In this document: piece after piece, positions 15,977 to 23,316 of the stretch
Layout of the letters: every line of letters begins with the position of its first letter
Numbering within the stretch: the first letter of the stretch is position 1
Assembly: GCF_007997215.1 (NCBI RefSeq)
Contig: NZ_VORW01000028.1
Location: 1 to 41,172, forward strand
From: Algoriphagus aquimarinus
GTDB lineage: Bacteria; Bacteroidota; Bacteroidia; Cytophagales; Cyclobacteriaceae
Length of the DNA stretch: 41,172 bases
Direction of reading: 5' to 3'
Made by a program: the position numbers and the translations under genes
The notes under the pieces: generated by a model
What the model was told of the DNA's origin: nothing
The model's database searches: none
Seen by the model: the letters and a program-made list of their open reading frames with translations, nothing else

Positions 15977-17355
15977 GTTTTTCTCTTTCCGATCAAAATG
16001 ACACTATTATAGCATTGGCGACACCTCAGGGTGTTGGAGCCATTGCTGTGATTCGACTTTCAGGAAAAGAGGCTATTAGCCTTACCAATGAGGCTTTTTT
16101 TGGTAAAAATCTTGAAAAACAAGAATCTCATACTATTCACTTCGGAACCATACGAGACGGCGATAAAATCATCGATGAAGTTTTGGTTTCCATATTCATC
16201 GCTCCTAAGTCCTTCACTAAGGAAAATGTAGTGGAAATTTCCACTCACGGTTCTTCTTATATCATCAATCAGGTTCTCAAGCTATTTATTCGCAAAGGTG
16301 CACGTCCCGCAAAGCCAGGAGAATTCACTCAGCGTGCATTCCTGAACGGGCAGTTTGATCTAGCGCAAGCAGAAGCCGTTGCTGATCTGATCCATGCCGA
16401 TTCTGAAACTTCCCATCAGGCTGCACTGAGTCAAATGCGTGGTGGATTCAGTTCTGAAATTCAAGAACTTAGAAGTCGATTGATCCATTTTGCTTCCATG
16501 ATAGAACTGGAACTGGACTTCGGCGAGGAGGATGTGGAGTTTGCAAGCCGCGAAGAATTGCGAGTGCTTGTTGAGCGTCTCCTTCGTGTGGTGGAAGAAT
16601 TGATATTGAGTTTTGACCTGGGGAATGTGATCAAAAATGGTGTCCCAACCGTCATTGCAGGTAAGCCAAATGCAGGCAAGTCTACCCTACTCAACGCCTT
16701 ACTCAACGAGGAAAAAGCAATCGTTTCGGAGATCGCCGGAACTACACGTGACTTCATCGAGGACGAAATAAATATAGGAGGAGTAATCTTCCGCTTCATA
16801 GATACAGCTGGTTTACGCGAAACAACCGATGTGATCGAAGCCATCGGAGTCAGTCGAACTCAGGAGAAAATGAAGACAGCTTCCTTGATTTTGTATCTTT
16901 TTGATTTGGGTGATACAGACTTGGTAGAGATCAATCGAGATGTCAATAAACTGGAAAACCAAGGTGTACCTTTTCTTAAAGTTGCCAATAAGATAGATAA
17001 AGCTAATTCACTACTTGTTAATGAATTAAAAGAGAAGCATCCTGACACAATTTTTATCTCTGCAGGACAGAAAGATAACCTCGAAGAACTCAAAGCCAGA
17101 ATCCTTGTACTGGTCAATCTTGATAAATTCAGAACTGGAAATACTGTGGTGACCAACGTTCGTCACTACGATTCCTTGGTGAAAACCCGCGAGTCCTTGC
17201 TGGATATTCTTTCCGGTTTGGACAACCAAGTGACCAACGACTTTGTGGCCATGGACATCCGCCGCTCCCTACATTTCCTTGGCGAGATCACAGGTGAGAT
17301 CACCACAGATGATCTTCTGGAGAACATTTTTAGGAATTTTTGTATCGGGAAGTAA
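15973..17355 (+). CDS. mnmE: tRNA modification GTPase MnmE
   Basis: MnmE, with MnmG, installs the (carboxymethyl)aminomethyl group at U34 of certain tRNAs. The 460-residue protein is complete. It has the N-terminal folate-binding domain (TIIALATPQGVGAIAVIRLS), helical domain, inserted G domain with GKPNAGKSTLLNALL, DTAGLRET and the NKID guanine motif, and the invariant C-terminal CIGK. The cysteine-bearing tail is encoded exactly where the defence island starts: the last 18 bases recur imperfectly at 30917-30934. The reading frame is intact, so integration did not break it. Confidence 0.97.
   Translation: MSFSLSDQNDTIIALATPQGVGAIAVIRLSGKEAISLTNEAFFGKNLEKQESHTIHFGTIRDGDKIIDEVLVSIFIAPKSFTKENVVEISTHGSSYIINQVLKLFIRKGARPAKPGEFTQRAFLNGQFDLAQAEAVADLIHADSETSHQAALSQMRGGFSSEIQELRSRLIHFASMIELELDFGEEDVEFASREELRVLVERLLRVVEELILSFDLGNVIKNGVPTVIAGKPNAGKSTLLNALLNEEKAIVSEIAGTTRDFIEDEINIGGVIFRFIDTAGLRETTDVIEAIGVSRTQEKMKTASLILYLFDLGDTDLVEINRDVNKLENQGVPFLKVANKIDKANSLLVNELKEKHPDTIFISAGQKDNLEELKARILVLVNLDKFRTGNTVVTNVRHYDSLVKTRESLLDILSGLDNQVTNDFVAMDIRRSLHFLGEITGEITTDDLLENIFRNFCIGK
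17338..17355 (+). mobile_element. Left attachment site candidate (mnmE 3' end)
   Basis: The last six codons of mnmE, TTTTGTATCGGGAAGTAA (Phe-Cys-Ile-Gly-Lys-stop), match 16 of 18 bases with 30917-30934, including 12 consecutive bases. The 3' end of mnmE (trmE/thdF) is the known integration site of SGI1-type elements, which use an 18-bp site in these codons. Here it marks the left edge of the defence island. Confidence 0.6.
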
Positions 17356-17422
17356 ACATTCCTGTGTCATAAAGTGTCTGATTTTTCCTACCATTCCCTC
17401 TATTACTATTGTCTTTTTAGGT

Positions 17423-17446
17423 AAAAAAAATGCATCTTGTGATGCA
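17423..17446 (-). terminator. Terminator-like hairpin, minus orientation
   Basis: TGCATC (17431-17436), loop TTGT, GATGCA (17441-17446), preceded on the plus strand by eight A (17423-17430). Read on the minus strand this is a hairpin followed by eight T. It would stop transcription entering mnmE antisense from the island. No minus-strand gene is present nearby. Confidence 0.45.
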
Positions 17447-17585
17447 CAAATGCATAAATAACTTGATTTGGGAAAAGTAGAGCTAGTTTAATTGCAAGTC
17501 AGCGTAAAGGAGAAGTGCTACGTTTCCGTATTAATTAATTTTTTAATCAATTTAGCTTATTAAAAAAAATGCCAGACTATAGAAT

Positions 17586-18215
17586 ATGTCACAAGTAAAA
17601 TCCAAAAAAAGAGTTTCAGACCATGGTGAGGTATTTACAAATGAACGTGAGGTAAACGCCATGCTTGACTTGGTAAAACACGAAACTGAACGAATAGATT
17701 CTCGTTTTCTAGAGCCTGCCTGCGGGAATGGGAATTTTTTAGCTGAAGTACTTCGGAGAAAACTTGATGTGGTTAATACTCGATATCCAAAGAGTCAAAT
17801 TGAATGGGAGCGAAATGGAATTCTTGCGATATCCTCAATTTATGGTGTAGACATTTTAGAAGACAATGCAATAGAATGTCGTGATAGGTTATTTTCTCTC
17901 ATTTATAAATCTTACAACACTGCATTTGGAATAAACATGAAAAAGGATTTCCTCCAATCGATTAAGTTTATTTTAGACCGAAATATTCTTTGGGGAGACG
18001 CATTAGATTTTACTAATCCAGTAAACAAAAAACCTATCGTATTCTCTGAATGGAGCATTGTATTAGGTGAAAAAATTAAACGCAGAGATTATATATTTCA
18101 ATTTTTGGTTGAGAAGTCTCTTCAGACTTCTCTTTTCAATGATATAGGTGGAGCTGCGGATATTGATGAACCTGTAAAAGAGTTTCCTCCTATTCATTAT
18201 TTGAAATTAGGCTAG
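17586..18215 (+). CDS. DNA methylase-like protein, no NPPY motif
   Basis: The 209-residue protein has a good S-adenosylmethionine-binding motif I, FLEPACGNGNFLAEVL (about residues 38-53). Acidic motif II and III equivalents follow in GVDILEDNA and ILWGDALDF. At the place where N6-adenine methylases carry NPPY, the sequence reads VFSEWSIV instead, so the catalytic motif is missing. The next gene, one base after its stop, has NPPY but an altered motif I. The two may form a heterodimeric methylase, or this one may be a regulatory or specificity partner. It is the first gene inside the island. Confidence 0.7.
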   Translation: MSQVKSKKRVSDHGEVFTNEREVNAMLDLVKHETERIDSRFLEPACGNGNFLAEVLRRKLDVVNTRYPKSQIEWERNGILAISSIYGVDILEDNAIECRDRLFSLIYKSYNTAFGINMKKDFLQSIKFILDRNILWGDALDFTNPVNKKPIVFSEWSIVLGEKIKRRDYIFQFLVEKSLQTSLFNDIGGAADIDEPVKEFPPIHYLKLG

Positions 18216-18216
18216 C

Positions 18217-19731
18217 ATGATACAAACCCAATACAATCCTGATGTACTCTCTTGTTTAGCCAACCTAAGCAACGATGAGGTTTTTACGCCTCCCAATTTG
18301 GTGAACGATATTTTAGACTTGCTCCCTGCCGAATTGTGGAGTGACCCCAAAGCAAAGTTTTTAGACCCTGTAAGCAAAAGTGGCGTATTCCTTCGTGAAA
18401 TCGCTAAACGACTGATGACAGGCTTAGAAACTCAAATTCCTAAGAAACAGGAACGCATCAACCATATTCTTAGCCAACAATTGTATGGCATTGCCATTAC
18501 AGATTTAACTGCTTTGCTTTCACGAAGAAGTGTTTATTGCTCCAAAACTGCCAATGGCAAATACTCCATTTGCGAAACCTTTGATGATGAGCAAGGCAAC
18601 ATTCGCTACAAACGAATGAAACACACTTGGCAAAGTGGAAAGTGTACCTTTTGTGGAGCAAGCCAAGAAGTGTACGACCGAGAAGACACCTTGGAAACTT
18701 ACGCCTACAATTTTATTCACACAGACAAACCTTACAACATATTCAATATGAAATTTGACGTAATCGTAGGAAATCCGCCATATCAATTAAATGATGGTGG
18801 TGGCACAGGTTCAAGTGCAAAGCCGATTTATAACCTATTTATTGACCAAGCAAAAAAATTAAAACCAAGATACCTTTCAATGATTATTCCGGCCAGATGG
18901 TATTCTGGTGGGAAAGGATTAGATGAATTTAGAAACGAAATGCTAAAAGATAAAAGCATTAGAAAACTTGTTGATTTTGCTGATTCTAGAGATTGTTTTC
19001 CAGGGGTAGATATTGCTGGCGGTGTTTGTTACTTCTTATGGGATAGGGATAATAAAGGAATTTGTGAGATAGAAACTAAACGTAAAAAAGTTATAAATAA
19101 ATCAAGTCGTTTCCTTGACGAATTTGACACATTTGTTAGAGATAATTTAGCAATTGACATTATTCACAAGGTCAAACAAAAAAGTAGTTCTTTTTTAGAT
19201 GTTGTAGTCTCAAGCAGGATGCCTTTTGGTTTAGTTTCAAGTGTTAGACCAGATAAGAATGGTGACCTTAATTTGATTACTAGCGCAGGAAATGGTAAGA
19301 TTTCTTCTAACAAAATTACCAGCGGTAAAGATTTGATTCAAAAATGGAAGGTAATGTTATCTAAAGCTTCAAATGACCACGGTGGTCAACCTGATAAAGA
19401 AGGTAAAAGAAGGATATTTTCACGAATTGAAGTTATGCCACCAAAAACAGTTTGTACTGAATCGTACTTAGTGGTTGGGAATTATAATAGTGAAAAAGAA
19501 GCTAACAATATGGCAGATTTTCTAAGAACCAAATTTTGCAGATTCTTAGTCTCCACCATTTTACTAACTCAAAATATCACTAAAGGCAAATTCATTTTTG
19601 TTCCAAATCTTTCAATGGAAGAAAGTTGGGATGATGAAAAACTCTTTTCGAAATATGAATTAAATGCAAATGAAATCAATTTCATTTCTCAATTAATACG
19701 ACCTATGAACTCAAATAATAGTGATTTATAA
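18217..19731 (+). CDS. Eco57I-type adenine DNA methyltransferase
   Basis: The 504-residue protein has the N6-adenine methylase motif IV NPPY at residues 186-189 (FDVIVGNPPYQLN) and a divergent motif I FLDPVSKSGVFL in place of DPACGSG. A Cys-rich insertion (about 107-150, with CTFCGASQE) may bind zinc. The rest, from about residue 190, should hold the target-recognition part. It would methylate the host at the sequence cut by the GIY-YIG helicase protein downstream. By hand count, 60-base blocks are 43-45% G+C at 18241-18360 but 28-38% at 18961-19140, so the recognition half has a different history from the catalytic half. Confidence 0.82.
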   Translation: MIQTQYNPDVLSCLANLSNDEVFTPPNLVNDILDLLPAELWSDPKAKFLDPVSKSGVFLREIAKRLMTGLETQIPKKQERINHILSQQLYGIAITDLTALLSRRSVYCSKTANGKYSICETFDDEQGNIRYKRMKHTWQSGKCTFCGASQEVYDREDTLETYAYNFIHTDKPYNIFNMKFDVIVGNPPYQLNDGGGTGSSAKPIYNLFIDQAKKLKPRYLSMIIPARWYSGGKGLDEFRNEMLKDKSIRKLVDFADSRDCFPGVDIAGGVCYFLWDRDNKGICEIETKRKKVINKSSRFLDEFDTFVRDNLAIDIIHKVKQKSSSFLDVVVSSRMPFGLVSSVRPDKNGDLNLITSAGNGKISSNKITSGKDLIQKWKVMLSKASNDHGGQPDKEGKRRIFSRIEVMPPKTVCTESYLVVGNYNSEKEANNMADFLRTKFCRFLVSTILLTQNITKGKFIFVPNLSMEESWDDEKLFSKYELNANEINFISQLIRPMNSNNSDL

Positions 19732-19751
19732 ACATCAAATAATCAAAAATT

Positions 19752-20126
19752 ATGTATCAAGCAAATTTCGGAAGAAAGCAACAAATCTCATTTAATTCAG
19801 AGTCAGAATATTATGAGCTTCTTGGGTTCCTTTCAAAAAGTAATGGTTCGACTATCCTTGTTTGGGAAGACAATGACCTTCAAGGAGCATGGGCGAAAGA
19901 GGGAAGAATATTGTTCTTTGGAACACCACCTGTCACGCTTAGAGCAAATCTATTACATACAGCAGGTGTTGGTAAAATTAATTCAAGAGTGAACTGCAAC
20001 GAGTTTATTTTAAATATTAGAAATGACCACAGTTTTGTTCTAGGTGAGGAGCAAGACATTTCAAGTATCAGAGCAACAGTGCCACAACAATTTACTGCTG
20101 ATTTTGATTCAGGATTACTACTTTAA
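19752..20126 (+). CDS. Small unrecognised protein in the R-M operon
   Basis: I do not recognise this 124-residue protein. It has no signal peptide or membrane segment and is predicted to be mixed alpha/beta, with ILVWEDNDLQGAWAKEGRILFF near the middle. It sits 20 bases after the methylase and 8 bases before the GIY-YIG helicase gene on the same strand, so it belongs to the restriction-modification transcription unit. It could be a specificity or regulatory subunit, an inhibitor of the nuclease, or a passenger. Confidence 0.6.
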   Translation: MYQANFGRKQQISFNSESEYYELLGFLSKSNGSTILVWEDNDLQGAWAKEGRILFFGTPPVTLRANLLHTAGVGKINSRVNCNEFILNIRNDHSFVLGEEQDISSIRATVPQQFTADFDSGLLL

Positions 20127-20134
20127 GAAAATAG

Positions 20135-22876
20135 ATGGCAAATAAAGAATTCTTCCCACCCCGACCTTCAACGAATCCAACAATTTATGCTTATGAATTG
20201 GTTGGGGTGGATACCCACAAGGGTTTGCTCAAAATCGGCTACACTGACCGCAATGCCCAAACACGCATAAAAGAACAGTTAGGTACGGCTGCGATTCAAT
20301 ACAAAATTGTATTTGAGGAATCGTCAATGAAGCGTGACGGCAGTTCTTTTACTGACCACGATGTTCACCGATTGTTAAGAGAATGGAAAGTAGTAAACGC
20401 AAGTGGAGAATGGTATAAATGCACCTTAAATGATTTGCGGAGAGCCATTCACCAAATAAAAACAGGCGAGAAAACAGAAGAAAATCGTGTACTTAATTTC
20501 GGTATGCGACCCGAACAAGAAGCAGCCGTAAATAAGTCAATCGCTTATTTTAAGAGTTTCAAGAAAGAAAACAAAGACAGAGCGCCCCATTTTTTATGGA
20601 ACGCCAAAATGCGTTTCGGAAAAACATTTGCCAGTTATCAATTGGCGAAGAAGTTAGGATGGAAAAAGGTTTTGGTTCTAACTTTTAAACCAGCCGTTGA
20701 AGATGCCTGGAAAGAAGATTTATTAACACATGTAGATTTTGAAGGTTGGCAGTTTTATTCTAAGCACGAAGGTGAATTTGAAGAGAAAAATATCGACTAT
20801 AAAAAGCCATTAGTTTGTTTTGGCTCATTTCAAGATTATTTAGGAACGAATAAAAATACAGGTGGCATAAAAGCCAAAAATGAATGGGTACACGCTACTG
20901 TTTGGGATTGTATCCTTTTTGATGAATATCATTACGGAGCTTGGCGAGAAAATGCCAAAGACTTATTTGGTAAAGACTTAGAAGCAGAGAAGGAAATTGA
21001 AGATTACAAAAAAATAGAAAAGGATGGATTTGCCGAAGAAGATAAAGTTGAACATTTAGAAGAGATTATCCCCATCAGCACCAATCATTATTTGTATTTG
21101 TCCGGCACTCCGTTTCGGGCAATTAGTTCAGGCGAATTTATCGAAGAACAAATTTTCAACTGGACGTATTCAGACGAACAAAGAGCCAAAGAGAATTGGT
21201 CCCTCGATCCATCTCGTGACCCATTAAAAAATCCTTATGCTGCATTGCCAAGAATGGTGATGCTTACGTATCAGCTACCCGATTCCATTCGCCAAATCGC
21301 CATGCAAGGCGAATTTGATGGTTTTGATTTAAACATATTCTTCAAAGCAGAAGGCGAAGGAAGAAAAGCCAGCTTCAAATACGAGGATGAAGTACAAAAA
21401 TGGTTGGACTTGATTCGCGGTTCGTTCAATGAAACAACCGTTGATAATTTGAAAATGGGTGTGAAGAAACCTCCTTTACCATTTTCTCACGCTCCCTTGC
21501 TAAAAGTATTGAATCACACTTTTTGGTTTTTGCCAACCGTTGCTGCATGTAATGCAATGGCAAGTTTATTAGAGAAGAGACAAAATACTTTTTACAATGA
21601 CTATAGAGTAGTAGTTGCCGCAGGAACTCAAGCGGGTATAGGCATAGACGCTTTACCGCCAGTTTTAGATGCAATGACTGATAATCCATTGGAATCAAAA
21701 ACAATTACACTTTCGTGTGGTAAACTCACAACAGGTGTTTCGGTTAAACCTTGGACGGGAATTTTTATGTTGCGGAATTCTTCCAGTCCTGAAACTTATT
21801 TTCAAGCAGCCTTCCGTGTGCAAACGCCTTGGGTAATCAAAAACCCCGATAGCAAATCCCCCAACAAAGAAGAAATTCTAAAAGAAGAATGTTATGTTTT
21901 TGACTTTGCTCCTGACCGTGCATTAAGACAAATTGCAGATTACAGTTGCCGACTAAATGTAAACGAATCGAACCCCGAAGCAAAAGTTGCTGAGTTTATC
22001 AACTTCTTGCCTGTATTGGCTTATGATGGCAGCTCAATGAAACAAGTTGATGCCGCAGGGATTTTGGATATGGCAATGAGTGGCACCACCGCAACTCTTT
22101 TAGCAAGACGTTGGGAAAGTGCCTTGCTTGTGAATGTGGACAACAACACCCTTGCCCGATTGATGGCAAACGAAGATGCAATGAAAGCTTTAATGAACAT
22201 TGAAGGCTTTCGAAATTTGAATCAAGACATCGAAACCATAATCAATAAATCTGAAGCTGTTAAAAAAGCCAAAAAGGAAGTAAACGATAAGGAACTGTCT
22301 AAAAAACAGAAGCAAGAACTTACTGCAGAAGAAAAAGAATACAAAAGCCTAAGAAAGCAAATACAAGATAAGCTAATCAAGTTTGCAACGCGTGTACCTG
22401 TGTTTATGTATCTGACTGACTATAGAGAGCATAGCCTAAAAGATGTAATCACACAATTAGAACCTGGACTATTTAAAAAAGTAACTGCACTCTCAGTAAA
22501 AGACTTTGAATTATTGGTAAGTCTTGGAGTTTTTAATTCTGAATTGATGAATGATGCTGTTTATAAATTTAAACGTTATGAAGATGCTAGTCTAGAATAC
22601 ATTGGTATTAATAAGCATGAAGGAGAAGGTATTGGATTGTTTGATACAGTATTGAGTCGAAAAGATTACGAAGAGAGTTTTGAAAATATTTCAAAATTGT
22701 TAAATGAATATACTCTTGTGGTCGCAAACACTAAAATTTCTAAAGTACCAAAAGGTTCAATTGGAACAGTCGTTCACGTGTATGAAAATAAAGACGCATA
22801 TGAAGTTGAATTTATGGTAAACGATTCAAGTATAGTTAAAACAGTATCAAGTAGTCAAATTGAAGAAAAGCGATAG
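20135..22876 (+). CDS. GIY-YIG nuclease-helicase restriction enzyme, DUF4926-like tail
   Basis: The 913-residue protein combines three parts. Residues about 15-108 are a T5orf172-type GIY-YIG nuclease (YAYELV, LLKIGYTDRN, EWYKC). Residues about 120-800 are a superfamily 2 helicase with Walker A NAKMRFGKT (156-164), motif II DEYH (263-266), motif III-like LSGTPF, and a later QAAFRVQTP motif VI region. The last 55 or so residues (ISKVPKGSIGTVVHVYE, AYEVEFMVNDSS) look like a DUF4926 domain, normally a separate small protein. It should be the DNA-cutting and translocating subunit of the R-M system. G+C falls from 42% (22141-22200) to 25% (22561-22620) toward the tail. Confidence 0.82.
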   Translation: MANKEFFPPRPSTNPTIYAYELVGVDTHKGLLKIGYTDRNAQTRIKEQLGTAAIQYKIVFEESSMKRDGSSFTDHDVHRLLREWKVVNASGEWYKCTLNDLRRAIHQIKTGEKTEENRVLNFGMRPEQEAAVNKSIAYFKSFKKENKDRAPHFLWNAKMRFGKTFASYQLAKKLGWKKVLVLTFKPAVEDAWKEDLLTHVDFEGWQFYSKHEGEFEEKNIDYKKPLVCFGSFQDYLGTNKNTGGIKAKNEWVHATVWDCILFDEYHYGAWRENAKDLFGKDLEAEKEIEDYKKIEKDGFAEEDKVEHLEEIIPISTNHYLYLSGTPFRAISSGEFIEEQIFNWTYSDEQRAKENWSLDPSRDPLKNPYAALPRMVMLTYQLPDSIRQIAMQGEFDGFDLNIFFKAEGEGRKASFKYEDEVQKWLDLIRGSFNETTVDNLKMGVKKPPLPFSHAPLLKVLNHTFWFLPTVAACNAMASLLEKRQNTFYNDYRVVVAAGTQAGIGIDALPPVLDAMTDNPLESKTITLSCGKLTTGVSVKPWTGIFMLRNSSSPETYFQAAFRVQTPWVIKNPDSKSPNKEEILKEECYVFDFAPDRALRQIADYSCRLNVNESNPEAKVAEFINFLPVLAYDGSSMKQVDAAGILDMAMSGTTATLLARRWESALLVNVDNNTLARLMANEDAMKALMNIEGFRNLNQDIETIINKSEAVKKAKKEVNDKELSKKQKQELTAEEKEYKSLRKQIQDKLIKFATRVPVFMYLTDYREHSLKDVITQLEPGLFKKVTALSVKDFELLVSLGVFNSELMNDAVYKFKRYEDASLEYIGINKHEGEGIGLFDTVLSRKDYEESFENISKLLNEYTLVVANTKISKVPKGSIGTVVHVYENKDAYEVEFMVNDSSIVKTVSSSQIEEKR

Positions 22877-22877
22877 A

Positions 22878-23213
22878 ATGAAGATACCTAACAACATTCA
22901 GTCATTCGTTGCAGAAAACAAAATAACTGACTATTTATTAAATGACTTACATGAAATAGGAAAGCATAAAGCAGCCTTTTTCAAGCTTTTCGGTTTTAAC
23001 ATTGAAGACATTGGCGCATTCAAAGATTCACTTATTCAGCATTCTGTTGACAGAGATATAGACCAAACGATAGAGTCAGAATTTGGAATTAAGTATGAGT
23101 TGAAGTGCGAAATTATAACACCAGATCAGAGAAACCCATGTATAGTAACAGTTTGGATAGTAGAGAGTGGGAAAGAAGAACCTAGACTTGTTACTGCATA
23201 CCCAAATAAATGA
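22878..23213 (+). CDS. DUF6883-like small protein
   Basis: The 111-residue product from the ATG at 22878 has the features I associate with DUF6883: ITDYLLN near the start, KAAFFKLFGF, a DSLIQHS segment, and the C-terminal TVWIVESGKEEPRLVTAYP. Genes of this family commonly lie beside DUF4926 genes, and that pair behaves genomically like a toxin-antitoxin module. Here its start comes one base after the stop of the helicase gene, whose C-terminus is the DUF4926-like domain, so the partner appears fused to the restriction enzyme. An earlier TTG start at 22860 would overlap the helicase. Biochemical function is unknown. A terminator follows at 23220. Confidence 0.65.
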   Translation: MKIPNNIQSFVAENKITDYLLNDLHEIGKHKAAFFKLFGFNIEDIGAFKDSLIQHSVDRDIDQTIESEFGIKYELKCEIITPDQRNPCIVTVWIVESGKEEPRLVTAYPNK

Positions 23214-23219
23214 TCAACA

Positions 23220-23243
23220 GACATTGTTGATGTCGTTTTTTTT
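23220..23243 (+). terminator. Rho-independent terminator of the R-M operon
   Basis: GACAT (23220-23224), loop TGTTG, ATGTC (23230-23234), then G and nine T. The stem is short but the T run is long. It separates the restriction-modification unit from the DUF262 gene starting at 23317. Confidence 0.55.
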
Positions 23244-23316
23244 TACACCATAGAATCATTTGAGACGAGATACTTAATGTTTTTTTGAAATAAATATTTT
23301 TATTTAATCATAGTTT

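Noticed and set aside
17423..17446. The hairpin as the terminator of mnmE
   Set aside because: Its A tract is on the 5' side on the plus strand, so it can terminate only minus-strand transcripts.
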